Positions 6,764 through 14,758 are shown, numbered from the stretch's first letter. The stretch: 26,671 nucleotides of DNA from Aphodovivens avicola (GCA_018712515.1 DVGW01000048.1:1-26671); one strand, 5' to 3'. Numbers and translations are program-made. The notes: generated from the sequence alone by a model not told the origin.

Positions 6764-8305
6764 ATGGTGCAGCGCCGCAAGGATCCCCTGTCTTCGCGCA
6801 ACGTCAAACGCACCTCCGACCAGGTGCGCTCGTCGATGGTGGGCGCGCACGTCCCCCGCGCGGGCAAGCCGGGCGGACGCCACATGAACGCCGACGCGGT
6901 GGGCTTCTCGAGCTCCCGCAAATCCAAGCGCGCCGCGCGCGGCCAGATCGACACGCTCATGCCGTCCTCGACCACGCGCGAGAGCCAGCAGGCCTACGCG
7001 CGGCGCGCGGGACGCCGCGAGTACGCGCAGGCGATCCAGCGGAAAAGCCGCGTGAAGCGCTTCGCGATCGTGGCGATCTGCGTGCTCGTCGCGGTGGCCG
7101 TGGCGGTGGCGGTCGGCCTGACGGTGTTCTTCACCTCGGTCAGCGGGCGCATGTCGCTTGGAGACTCCAACGCCCGCGAAGCGCTCGTCGCCCCCGCCGA
7201 GGATCAGCATTCCTGGTTCGCCCTGATGACGGCCGAGCTCGGCGCGGCGCAGGGCTCCGTCAACGAAGACGGCCCCGAAGCCTACGCGCTCGTGCGCGTC
7301 GACGAGGACGCGCATTCCGTGTCGCTCGTGTGGATGCCCGCCAACCTGCAGCTGACCTACGGCGACGGGGAGCGCGGACGCCTGCGCGATGCCGCGGCGG
7401 TCGACGACGCGACGCTGATCAAGGCGGTGTCGCAGTTCGCCGGCGTGGACATCGCCCATTTCGCCGAGACCGACCTCGCGGGCATCTGCCACCTCGTGGA
7501 TTCGCTCGGCGGCATCACGATCACACTGGACGAGGAGGTCGACGACCCGCGCGCGGGCGACGTCTACATCCCCCATGGCGAGCAGACGCTCGACTCATCA
7601 CAGCTGGCCACCGCGCTGCGCGCGACCAACTACACCGACGGGCTTTCGGGTCAGGCGCGCGTGCAGTGCCGCGTGATCGCCGCCATCATGGAGAAGCTCG
7701 CGAGCGGGCAGAGCCCCCTGACCGACGCGGCGCTGCTCGACAGCATCTCGGGCGACGCGAGCACCGACCTCGACTCGCAGCAGGCGATGGATCTGGCGAG
7801 CGCGTTCACCGGCCTTTCCGCCGGCAGCATCGCGTTTTTCGAGGTGCCCGGCGACGAGATCCAGCGAGACGGCAAGACGGTGTTCTCCGCCTGGTCGGAC
7901 GATTGGACCGCGCTCATGGCCGGCCTGGGCGCCGACGCCTCGGCGGAGGGCCAGCAGCCGGCGGCGACGGAGGATGCGGACGCGGACGCCGGCGCGCAGA
8001 CGGTCAACGTCGATCCCGCCAGCTTCACCATCACGGTGCGCAACGGCGCGGGCATCACCGGCGCGGCATCCCAGATGGCAGACCAGCTGCGCGCGGGCGG
8101 CTTCAACGTCGCCGACATCGGCAACACCGACTCCCCCGTCTACGACGAGACGCTCGTCATCTACAAGGACCCCGCGTTCGAGCAGGCCGCGCAATCCGTC
8201 GCCTCCGCGCTCACCAGCGGGCGCGTCGTCAACGGCGGCGACTACTACACGTTCGACACCGACGTCCTCGTGGTCCTCGGCGCCGACTGGAAGCCCCTCA
8301 ACTAG
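6764..8305 (+). CDS. LytR-CpsA-Psr (LCP) family protein with LytR_C domain, active site apparently degenerate
   Basis: LCP proteins attach glycopolymers to peptidoglycan at the outer face of the membrane. The 513 residues comprise a basic cytoplasmic N-terminus (1-98), one membrane segment (about 100-124), an LCP-like domain (about 150-312) and a LytR_C domain (about 420-508, from FTITVRNGAGITG). LCP landmarks are HFAETDLAGICHLVDSLGGI (232-251) and HGEQTLDSSQLATAL. However, the usual RSD is EAY (172-174), the usual IPRDT is MPANL (191-195), and only single arginines remain in the region of the normal R-x-R...R-Q-E-R motif. It may therefore be a non-catalytic member. An AGGGGG ribosome binding site precedes the ATG, nine bases after murA. 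Confidence 0.82.
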   Translation: MVQRRKDPLSSRNVKRTSDQVRSSMVGAHVPRAGKPGGRHMNADAVGFSSSRKSKRAARGQIDTLMPSSTTRESQQAYARRAGRREYAQAIQRKSRVKRFAIVAICVLVAVAVAVAVGLTVFFTSVSGRMSLGDSNAREALVAPAEDQHSWFALMTAELGAAQGSVNEDGPEAYALVRVDEDAHSVSLVWMPANLQLTYGDGERGRLRDAAAVDDATLIKAVSQFAGVDIAHFAETDLAGICHLVDSLGGITITLDEEVDDPRAGDVYIPHGEQTLDSSQLATALRATNYTDGLSGQARVQCRVIAAIMEKLASGQSPLTDAALLDSISGDASTDLDSQQAMDLASAFTGLSAGSIAFFEVPGDEIQRDGKTVFSAWSDDWTALMAGLGADASAEGQQPAATEDADADAGAQTVNVDPASFTITVRNGAGITGAASQMADQLRAGGFNVADIGNTDSPVYDETLVIYKDPAFEQAAQSVASALTSGRVVNGGDYYTFDTDVLVVLGADWKPLN

Positions 8306-8311
8306 CACAGC

Positions 8312-8414
8312 GTGACAGGGGACGGTCCTCCTGTCACGTTTGGATAATGCGGCGGCGAGCAGACCCGCCGTCGCGGGATTATCCAAAGGTGACGGATGCC
8401 CCGTCCCCTGTCAC
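8312..8414. repeat. 103-bp multi-stem palindrome (REP/BIME-like) after the LCP gene
   Basis: Outer arms GTGACAGGGGACGG (8312-8325) and CCGTCCCCTGTCAC (8401-8414) are perfect, 14 bp. Inner arms TTTGGATAAT (8339-8348) and ATTATCCAAA (8378-8387) are perfect, 10 bp, and enclose a further GCGGCGG/CCGCCGTCGC pairing. The left arm can also fold on itself (GTGACAGG...CCTGTCAC). It begins seven bases after the LCP stop and likely terminates the murA-LCP transcript. The form resembles REP-type dispersed palindromes. Confidence 0.75.
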
Positions 8415-8530
8415 CTTGCGGAGATGACGAACACGTGACAATCCCCCATCCGCCTTGGCGCCGCGTCTCGGCAAGGCGCGGTATGGTAGAATCCAACCCG
8501 GAAATCGACACCGAAGAAAAGGAGACTGAC

Positions 8531-8767
8531 ATGGTCGATAAGAACGATGTGGCAGCCGTGCTCGAGCTGATCCGCCCCAGCCTGCAGGCCGACGGCGGCG
8601 ACGTGCAGCTGGTCGACGTCACCGAGGACGGCGTGGTCAAGGTCGAGCTGCAGGGCGCCTGCAAGGGCTGCCCGATGTCGCAGATGACGCTCGCCCACGG
8701 CGTCGAACGCATCCTCAAGGAGCGCGTGCCGGGCGTCACGAGCGTCGTGCCCGCCGACATCATGTAA
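8531..8767 (+). CDS. NifU-like (Nfu) iron-sulfur cluster scaffold protein
   Basis: Carries and delivers Fe-S clusters to target apoproteins in the cytoplasm. The 78 residues are a stand-alone NifU C-terminal domain: helical start VAAVLELIRPSLQADGGDVQL (8-28), central strands, then the cluster-binding CKGCPMSQMTL with Cys44 and Cys47, ending in a helix and VTSVVPADIM. The ATG at 8531 is preceded by AAAAGGAG. The length is normal for single-domain Nfu proteins. The neighbour 15 bp downstream encodes a small eight-cysteine protein and is probably co-transcribed. In an anaerobe with radical-SAM and glycyl-radical systems, such a scaffold has many possible clients, including NrdG in this window. 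Confidence 0.92.
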   Translation: MVDKNDVAAVLELIRPSLQADGGDVQLVDVTEDGVVKVELQGACKGCPMSQMTLAHGVERILKERVPGVTSVVPADIM

Positions 8768-8782
8768 GAAGGCGAAGGGTTG

Positions 8783-9079
8783 ATGGCGAAACATTGCTGG
8801 GAGCTGCGCGGCTGCGACGAGGAGATGCAGTCGAGATGCCCGCATAACATTCCAGGCGAACCCTGCCCCGCGGATTGCAATTTCGCCGCCTGCGTGCGGC
8901 CCACGCACAAGGTGGAGGACGACTTCTCCATCCTGCTGAATCCCGAGCGCGACTACGACGCCGCCGTCAAGGAGATCTGCCGCTTCTGCGAGTTCTTCCT
9001 GCTCAACGGCCCCAAGGTAAGCGACCGAGCCGACGACGCGCCGACCCGCCAAGGCAACCCCAACCGCTTCCTACTCTAA
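8783..9079 (+). CDS. Small cysteine-rich protein with CWE...C metal-binding pattern
   Basis: A 98-residue soluble protein with eight cysteines: KHCWELRGC (Cys5, Cys11), RCPHNIPGEPCPADC (Cys19, Cys28, Cys32), Cys37, and a C-terminal CRFC (Cys66, Cys69). The CWE-x4-C start resembles the CW-type cysteine clusters of small anaerobe proteins, but I cannot name a characterised homologue. The cysteine spacing suggests zinc or iron-sulfur binding. The start is ATG 8783 rather than TTG 8780, because the TTG abuts the AAGGG sequence; AGAAGG lies nine bases before the ATG. It follows nfu by 15 bp, so a link to Fe-S metabolism is plausible but inferred. Its stop codon abuts a palindrome. Confidence 0.75.
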   Translation: MAKHCWELRGCDEEMQSRCPHNIPGEPCPADCNFAACVRPTHKVEDDFSILLNPERDYDAAVKEICRFCEFFLLNGPKVSDRADDAPTRQGNPNRFLL

Positions 9080-9110
9080 ATGAGAAAAAGGGACAGTCAC
9101 TTTTTCTCAT
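9080..9110. repeat. Palindrome directly after the cysteine-rich gene
   Basis: Perfect 11-bp arms ATGAGAAAAAG (9080-9090) and CTTTTTCTCAT (9100-9110) around GGACAGTCA. It starts one base after the stop codon. The A- and T-runs within the arms allow hairpin formation on both strands; it probably terminates nfu transcription and resembles a dispersed palindromic repeat. Confidence 0.65.
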
Positions 9111-9121
9111 CCGGCAACCGG

Positions 9122-9166
9122 AAACCAAGAGAGCCTCTCGAAGATGCCGAGAGGCTCTCTTGGTTT
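9122..9166. terminator. Bidirectional terminator with 19-bp stem
   Basis: Perfect 19-bp arms (9122-9140 and 9148-9166) with a seven-base loop AAGATGC. The arms begin AAACC and end GGTTT, so a short T-stretch follows the stem on either strand. It separates convergent nfu and tsf transcription units. Confidence 0.8.
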
Positions 9167-9259
9167 GGCCAGCTGACTTTCGCAGGTCGAGCGCAAGTCA
9201 CCGAGCGACGGCGAGGTGCATAAGCAAGCCGCAGGTCGAGCATAAGACAGCGAGCGGCG

Positions 9260-9347
9260 TTCTGACGAGTGCAGCTGACGCAAAAGCGCCCCTGGGCTGG
9301 ACTTTGGTCCGCCCAGGGGCGCTTGAACGTCAGCTGTGCCGTCAGAA
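9260..9347. repeat. Nested hairpin after tsf (composite 3' element, copy B)
   Basis: Three nested perfect stems: TTCTGACG/CGTCAGAA (9260-9267 with 9340-9347), AGCTGACG/CGTCAGCT (9273-9280 with 9328-9335), and a 14-bp core (9284-9297 with 9311-9324). The loop again contains GGAC-TTTG-GTCC, as in copy A. It lies just beyond the tsf stop-codon hairpin and probably terminates rpsB-tsf. Confidence 0.75.
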
Positions 9348-9366
9348 CGTCGCGCAGCGGCGGCCC

Positions 9367-9392
9367 GTTTCGACCGCCGTAGGCGGTCGAAA

Positions 9393-9393
<1 letters not shown>
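9367..9393 (-). terminator. Hairpin abutting the tsf stop codon
   Basis: Perfect 12-bp arms GTTTCGACCGCC (9367-9378) and GGCGGTCGAAAC (9382-9393) with a three-base loop. The last base of the TAG stop (9393) is in the stem. nrdD has the same geometry at 12211-12238. Confidence 0.7.
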
Positions 9394-10256
<863 letters not shown>

Positions 10257-10282
10257 ATGGATGTTTCCTTTCTCGAAACCTC

Positions 10283-10304
10283 GGCCGCGCCCGGAAGCGC
10301 GGCC
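10283..10304 (-). promoter_or_regulatory. Hairpin between rpsB and tsf
   Basis: Perfect eight-base arms GGCCGCGC/GCGCGGCC with a six-base loop, in the 65-bp spacer. No T-run follows in the rpsB-to-tsf direction, so it may be a stability or attenuation element rather than a terminator. Confidence 0.45.
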
Positions 10305-10321
10305 GTTTTGCCTAACGTAGG

Positions 10322-11104
10322 TTACTCAGCAGCCGGAGCGGCTTCCTCGGCGGCAGCCTCCTCGGCGACAGCGGCGGCCTCGGCCTCGGCGGGAGCCTCG
10401 CCCATCTCGGCGGCGGTCACCGGGGCGCCGGTGCCGGCGATCACGGCGTCGGCCACGAAGTCTGCCAGCAGGCGCACTGAGCGGATGGCGTCATCGTTGG
10501 CGGGGATGCCGTACTCGACGTCGTCGGGATCGCAGTTGGTGTCCAGCGTGCCCACGACGGGGATGTTCAGGCGACGGGCCTCCTTGATGGCGATCTCCTC
10601 GCGGTTCGTGTCGATCACGAACACGGCGTCGGGGGTGCGCTTCATGTTGCGGATGCCGTTGAGGTTGGTCTGCAGCTTGCCGAGCTCCTTGCGCAGCAGG
10701 ATCTGCTCCTTCTTCGGCAGCAGGGCCATGCGGCCGTCGGTCTCCATGGCCTCCAGCTCCTCCATGCGGTTCACTCGGGTGCGGATGGTCACGAAGTTGG
10801 TCAGCATGCCGCCGAGCCAACGGGCGTTGACGTAGGGCATGCCGCAGCGGTTGGCAGCCTCGGAGATGGGCTCCTGAGCCTGCTTCTTGGTGCCGACGAA
10901 CAGGATGGTGCCGCCCTTGCGCGCGGTCTCGGAGATGAAGGTGTAGGCGTCGTCGAGGCCCAGCAGCGTCTTCTTGAGGTCGATGATGTAGATGTCGCCA
11001 CGGCTACCGAAAATGTAGGGCTTCATCTTGGGGTTCCAACGGCGCGTCTGATGGCCGAAGTGGGCGCCTGCGTCAAGCAGCGTCTGAATGCCGATCTTGG
11101 TCAT
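10322..11104 (-). CDS. rpsB: 30S ribosomal protein S2
   Basis: Small-subunit ribosomal protein. The 260 residues start MTKIGIQTLLDAGAHFGHQ and include RRWNPKMKPYIFG, VGTKKQAQEPI, RWLGGMLTNF and PVVGTLDTNCDP. I chose ATG 11102-11104 rather than the in-frame ATG four codons upstream because GGAGAG is correctly spaced only for the inner start, and S2 proteins usually begin at this point. The C-terminus carries an Ala/Glu-rich acidic tail of about 30 residues (EAPAEAEAAA and related), commonly seen in Actinobacteria. First gene of the rpsB-tsf operon. Confidence 0.97.
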   Translation of the reverse strand: MTKIGIQTLLDAGAHFGHQTRRWNPKMKPYIFGSRGDIYIIDLKKTLLGLDDAYTFISETARKGGTILFVGTKKQAQEPISEAANRCGMPYVNARWLGGMLTNFVTIRTRVNRMEELEAMETDGRMALLPKKEQILLRKELGKLQTNLNGIRNMKRTPDAVFVIDTNREEIAIKEARRLNIPVVGTLDTNCDPDDVEYGIPANDDAIRSVRLLADFVADAVIAGTGAPVTAAEMGEAPAEAEAAAVAEEAAAEEAAPAAE

Positions 11105-11211
11105 TCTACTCTCCATTCGTTAGTCCTCGGCTTACGGTCAACCCCGATCATCCGCAGCCTTTTCCGGTGGCCACTAGCGGTGCGGGTCGCGCAAGCCTGT
11201 GTGATATTCCC

Positions 11212-11227
11212 GCTGTGATTTCACAGC
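11212..11227. promoter_or_regulatory. Inverted repeat GCTGTGA-TT-TCACAGC in the rpsB leader
   Basis: Perfect seven-base arms with a two-base spacer, about 110 bp ahead of the rpsB start. It could be an operator or part of the mRNA leader structure used for S2 autoregulation. Function inferred from position only. Confidence 0.4.
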
Positions 11228-11379
11228 CTGCCTAGCTTAGCATGAACGCGCGAAAAGGCAAGAGGCGCCGTGCTTTCACCACCGCGTCTGCAAATAACAG
11301 CCAGCCTGAGCCCGGCGGGCAGTCGCAAACGCTCGCGTTTCGGCGGGTCGCGCTATGAGAAAGACGAGCTGGCGCCGAA

Positions 11380-11407
11380 GGTGAGAAAAACCTCCATTTT
11401 CCTCACC
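11380..11407. repeat. Palindrome after nrdG
   Basis: Arms GGTGAG (11380-11385) and CTCACC (11402-11407), extended by an A-run opposite a T-run. It lies 28 bp beyond the nrdG stop and probably acts as terminator. In style it resembles the palindrome at 9080-9110. Confidence 0.5.
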
Positions 11408-11434
11408 CCAAATCGGCTTCGCCGCAAGGATCGA

Positions 11435-11983
11435 TCACTCCATCGTATGAGTGGCGAACTGGGGGTCGTCCTCCCAGAGGCGCACCTCGCCCGAGGCGAG
11501 CGAGGCGGGCAGATCGATGACGCGTTGGTTGGACGAGCCGCGGAACCGCAGCGTGATCTCGTGCTGCGCGGCGACGTAGGGTCCGTCGACCAGGATGTCG
11601 ATGCAGCGCAGCAGACGGTCGGTGACGTCGGTGTGGCGACGCCCGCCCTCCAGCAGGTCCTCGAGCACATAGCCGGTGAAGCACCAGATGCGCTTCTTAG
11701 GGAAGCGCCCCTTCACGCGCTCGACGAACGCGACCAGGTCGCGCTGGTTCTCGGGCTCCATCGGCTCGCCGCCGAGCAGCGTGAGGCCGTCGATGTAGCC
11801 CGGCTCGAGGCTCTCCAGGATGCGCTCCTCGACCTCCTGCGTGAACGCCTCCCCCGCCGCGAAGTCCTGCGCCTCCTGGTTGAAGCACCCCGGGCAATGC
11901 AGGCGGCAGCCCGACACGAACAGCGTCGTGCGCACGCCTTCGCCGTTGGCGATGTCGCAGTATTTGATCTCCGAAAAGTTCAT
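11435..11983 (-). CDS. nrdG: Anaerobic ribonucleoside-triphosphate reductase activating protein
   Basis: Radical-SAM enzyme that makes the glycyl radical on NrdD. The 182 residues include CRLHCPGC, with Cys26, Cys30 and Cys33 of the CxxxCxxC motif that binds the 4Fe-4S cluster, followed by LTLLGGEPM, the GGE motif that contacts S-adenosylmethionine. The N-terminal half is a typical short radical-SAM core; length is close to the usual 150-180. The ATG at 11981-11983 is preceded by GGAAGGGGAG. It lies downstream of nrdD on the same strand, but 254 bp away across a large hairpin (12091-12200), so its expression could be uncoupled from nrdD. Confidence 0.95.
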   Translation of the reverse strand: MNFSEIKYCDIANGEGVRTTLFVSGCRLHCPGCFNQEAQDFAAGEAFTQEVEERILESLEPGYIDGLTLLGGEPMEPENQRDLVAFVERVKGRFPKKRIWCFTGYVLEDLLEGGRRHTDVTDRLLRCIDILVDGPYVAAQHEITLRFRGSSNQRVIDLPASLASGEVRLWEDDPQFATHTME

Positions 11984-12090
11984 ACGGCTCCCCTTCCGAA
12001 CACCGACGCCGTGCCGGTTCCCTGTGCCGCATCATATCGCGAGCCAACGTCGCAAGAAACCCCTTTGTCGGCAAGGTAGAGCATAAGCAG

Positions 12091-12200
12091 CCGAGAGGGC
12101 CTGAGGTGCCTCGAATTCGCGGGGTCGCGAAGGCGAAGCGCACTTGGGTACGCGAGTCTTCGGGACCCCGCGAAGGCGGAGGTGTCTCAGGCCCTCTCGG
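12091..12200. repeat. Large nested hairpin between nrdD and nrdG (composite 3' element, copy C)
   Basis: Outer arms of 15 perfect base pairs (12091-12105 with 12186-12200) extend through wobble pairs. An inner perfect stem is CGCGGGGTC/GACCCCGCG (12118-12126 with 12164-12172). The flank at 12074-12095 resembles the tail motif found next to copies A and B. It lies inside the presumed nrdDG operon and may be a partial terminator that sets the nrdD:nrdG ratio. Confidence 0.7.
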
Positions 12201-12210
12201 CGGGCGAGTG

Positions 12211-12238
12211 GTTCCGGCGGCCGGCAGGCCGACGGAAC
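12211..12238 (-). terminator. Hairpin abutting the nrdD stop codon
   Basis: Twelve-base arms (12211-12222 and 12227-12238) with one mismatch and loop GGCA. The right arm takes in the last base of the TAG stop, exactly as at tsf. Confidence 0.65.
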
Positions 12239-14460
12239 TACAGATGCAGCACGCGGTCGCGGATCTCCTCGGTGCGGCCCTGGTTCCAAAACTGGGTGCC
12301 GATGTAGCCGCAGGTGCGGCGGGCGACGTTGAGCTTCTCGGGGTTGCGGTTGCCGCACTTGGGGCACTCCCACACGAGCTTGCCGTCATCCTCGACGATC
12401 TGGATCTCGCCGTCGAAGCCGCACTCCTGGCAGTAGTCGCTTTTGGTGTTGAGCTCGGCGTACATGATGTTGTCGTAGATGTACTGCAGCACGCGGATGA
12501 CCGCCTGCAGGTTGTCCTGCATGTCGGGCACCTCGACATAGCTGATCGCACCGCCGGGCGAGAGCTGCTGGAACGCGCTTTCGAACTTCAGCTTGGTGAA
12601 CGCGTCGATCTCCTCGGACACGTGCACGTGGTAGCTGTTGGTGATGTAGCCTTTGTCCGTGATGCCGGGGATCACGCCGAAGCGGCGCTGCAGGCACTTG
12701 GCGAACTTGTAGGTGGTCGACTCGAGCGGCGTGCCGTACAGCGAGAAGTCGATGTTGCTGGCGGCCTTCCATTCGGCGCACTTGTCGTTCATGTGCTGCA
12801 TCACCTGCATGGCGAACGGCGTGGCCTCCTCGTCGGTGTGGCTTTTGCCCGTCATGTACTTGACGCACTCGTACAGGCCGGCGTAACCCAGGCTGATGGT
12901 GGAGTAGCCGCCGAACAGCAGCGGGTCGATGACCTGGCCCTTGGGCAGGCGCGCCAGGGCACCGTACTGCCACAGGATCGGCGCGGCGTCGGAGAGCGTC
13001 CCCTTGAGGCGCTCGTGGCGGCACATCAGCGCGCGGTGGCATAGCTCCAGACGCTCGTCGAAGATCTCCCAGAACTTGGCCATGTCTCGTCCGGACGAGC
13101 AGGCGACGTCCACCAGGTTGATGGTGACCACGCCCTGGTTGAAGCGGCCGTAGTACTTCGGCTTGCCCGGCTCGTAGTTGCCGGCGTTGGCGATGTTGTC
13201 GTAGCCGTTGCCCGAGCGGTCCGGCGTCAGGAAGCTGCGGCAGCCCATGCAGGTGTAGCAATCGCCCTCGCCCGGCTGCTCGCCCTTGGAAAGCTTCAGC
13301 TCGCGCATCTTCTTCTCGGAGATGTAGTCGGGCACCATGCGCTTGGCGGTGCACTTGGCGGCCATCTTGGTGAGGTAGAAGTACGGCGCGTCCTCGTGGA
13401 TGTTGTCCTCCTCCAGCACGTAGATGAGCTTGGGGAACGCGGGCGTGATCCACACGCCGGCCTCGTTCTTGACGCCCTCGTAGCGCTGACGCAGCACCTC
13501 CTCGATGATCATGGCCAGATCGTGGCGCTCGGCCTCGCTGCGCGCCTCGCCCAGGTACATGAACACGGTGACGAACGGCGCCTGGCCGTTGGTGGTCATC
13601 AGCGTGACGACCTGGTACTGGATGGTCTGGACGCCGCGGCGGATCTCGTCGCGCAGGCGCTCCTCGACGACCTTGTTGATCTTGTCGACCGGCGCCTCAA
13701 GACCCAGCTCGTTAACCTCCTGCAGCACCTGGCGGCGGATCTTCTGGCGGCTGACCTCGACGAACGGGGCCAGATGCGTGAGCGAGATCGACTGGCCGCC
13801 GTACTGGCAGCTGGCGACCTGCGCGATGATCTGCGTGGCGATGTTGCAGGCGGTCGAGAAGCTGTGCGGGCGCTCGATGAGCGTGCCGGAGATGACCGTG
13901 CCGTTCTGCAGCATGTCCTCGAGGTTGACCAGGTCGCAATTGTGCATGTGCTGCGCGAAGTAGTCGGCGTCGTGGAAGTGGATGATGCCCTCCTCGTGCG
14001 CCTTGACGACGTCCTGCGGCAGCAGCATGCGCATGGTCAGATCCTTGGACACCTCGCCTGCCATGTAGTCGCGCTGCACCGAGTTGACGGTGGGGTTCTT
14101 GTTGGAGTTCTCCTGCTTGACCTCCTCGTTGTTGCACTCGATGAGGGACAGGATGCGGTCGTCGGTGGTGTTGGCCGTGCGCTTGAGGCTCTGCACGTAG
14201 CGGTAGATGATGTAGCGGCGGGCGACGTCGTAGCGGCCGGCGGCCATGATCTGGTTCTCGACCATGTCCTGGATCTCCTCGACCGACACGGTGTGGCCGG
14301 CGCGCTCGCACAGCCACTCGACGCTGTGCGCCGCCAGGGCGATCTGATCGTCGGTGAGGCGATCGCTGGGATCAGCCTCGCTGTTGGCGCCCTCGATGGC
14401 GCGGACGATCTTCTCGATGTCGAAGGGGACCTCGGTGCCGCTTCGCTTGATGATCTTCAT
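12238..14460 (-). CDS. nrdD: Anaerobic (class III) ribonucleoside-triphosphate reductase
   Basis: Oxygen-sensitive glycyl-radical enzyme that reduces ribonucleoside triphosphates to deoxyribonucleotides for DNA synthesis. The 740 residues start with an ATP-cone allosteric domain (about 1-95: IIKRSGTEVPFDIEKIVRAI) and continue through the ten-stranded barrel core. Near the C-terminus are the zinc site cysteines (YCQECG and ECPKCG), then the glycyl-radical loop RTCGYIG starting at residue 715. The ATG at 14458-14460 has GAGAGG upstream. Expression is likely controlled by NrdR, as two NrdR boxes lie about 190-240 bp upstream (14653-14700). It is the only ribonucleotide reductase in the window, and its activase NrdG follows. 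Confidence 0.97.
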   Translation of the reverse strand: MKIIKRSGTEVPFDIEKIVRAIEGANSEADPSDRLTDDQIALAAHSVEWLCERAGHTVSVEEIQDMVENQIMAAGRYDVARRYIIYRYVQSLKRTANTTDDRILSLIECNNEEVKQENSNKNPTVNSVQRDYMAGEVSKDLTMRMLLPQDVVKAHEEGIIHFHDADYFAQHMHNCDLVNLEDMLQNGTVISGTLIERPHSFSTACNIATQIIAQVASCQYGGQSISLTHLAPFVEVSRQKIRRQVLQEVNELGLEAPVDKINKVVEERLRDEIRRGVQTIQYQVVTLMTTNGQAPFVTVFMYLGEARSEAERHDLAMIIEEVLRQRYEGVKNEAGVWITPAFPKLIYVLEEDNIHEDAPYFYLTKMAAKCTAKRMVPDYISEKKMRELKLSKGEQPGEGDCYTCMGCRSFLTPDRSGNGYDNIANAGNYEPGKPKYYGRFNQGVVTINLVDVACSSGRDMAKFWEIFDERLELCHRALMCRHERLKGTLSDAAPILWQYGALARLPKGQVIDPLLFGGYSTISLGYAGLYECVKYMTGKSHTDEEATPFAMQVMQHMNDKCAEWKAASNIDFSLYGTPLESTTYKFAKCLQRRFGVIPGITDKGYITNSYHVHVSEEIDAFTKLKFESAFQQLSPGGAISYVEVPDMQDNLQAVIRVLQYIYDNIMYAELNTKSDYCQECGFDGEIQIVEDDGKLVWECPKCGNRNPEKLNVARRTCGYIGTQFWNQGRTEEIRDRVLHL

Positions 14461-14652
14461 GTCGCTTGCCTCTCATCTCTGCGCTCGATCGCGCGCGTGC
14501 GTTCCCCGTCCGCGGGCCTTCCCTCGGCGCCGCGCGGGCATTGTCTCGGTCGTCTTGGCTTACGTTATTGTTGCTTGAATGGTAACATTTCTTGAAGACG
14601 TTGCCGGCAAGCGGCCCCGTCTTTTCGGCCAAACCATGATACTCCGATTCGG

Positions 14653-14668
14653 GCACAATATATTGTGT
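14653..14668. promoter_or_regulatory. NrdR box 1
   Basis: GCACAATATATTGTGT matches the NrdR-box consensus acaCwAtATaTwGtgt at 15 of 16 positions. NrdR is the ATP-cone repressor of ribonucleotide reductase genes. It would overlap the -35 region of a promoter using the TATCAT at 14636-14641, which fits repression of nrdD. Confidence 0.85.
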
Positions 14669-14684
14669 TTTCTTGCTAAATAAA

Positions 14685-14700
14685 CCCCCATATTATGTTT
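14685..14700. promoter_or_regulatory. NrdR box 2 (degenerate)
   Basis: CCCCCATATTATGTTT matches about 10 of 16 consensus positions. Its centre is 32 bp from that of box 1, close to the three helical turns typical of paired NrdR boxes. The spacing is the main support. Confidence 0.6.
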
Positions 14701-14758
14701 CTGCAGGTCGCCACGCATGAAACTTTTTCTTGAAGCTCAAGGCGCGGATAATCGCGAA

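Larger units (their letters stand above)
9080..9392. other. Convergent intergenic region between cysteine-rich gene and tsf (313 bp)
   Basis: Non-coding and almost entirely palindromic: three hairpins (9080-9110, 9122-9166, 9260-9347) and the tsf stop-codon hairpin (9367-9393). Between them are two related copies of a tail motif, at 9181-9211 and 9229-9257. The latter is nearly identical to 1745-1773. Confidence 0.7.
11105..11434. other. rpsB leader and nrdG 3' region (330 bp)
   Basis: Non-coding. The half nearest rpsB contains an inverted repeat (11212-11227) and a possible minus-strand promoter: TTGCCT, 16 bp, TAAGCT near 11238-11265, a poor -10 match. Farther on are small hairpins such as AAACGC/GCGTTT near 11330. 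The nrdG-proximal part has the palindrome at 11380-11407. Confidence 0.5.

Noticed and set aside
5330..7576. Open frame of about 750 codons on the minus strand opposite murA and the LCP gene
   Set aside because: It spans two well-supported genes and their junction and has the composition of a GC-rich shadow frame.
5719..8427. Open frame of about 900 codons on the plus strand overlapping murA and the LCP gene in another frame
   Set aside because: Arg/Pro/Ala-rich composition with no recognisable domain, and it crosses the stop and start of two real genes.
9080..9392. Possible CRISPR or small RNA gene in the repeat-rich gap before tsf
   Set aside because: Repeats are inverted and irregular, without unique spacers of even size; terminator and REP-like function explains them better.
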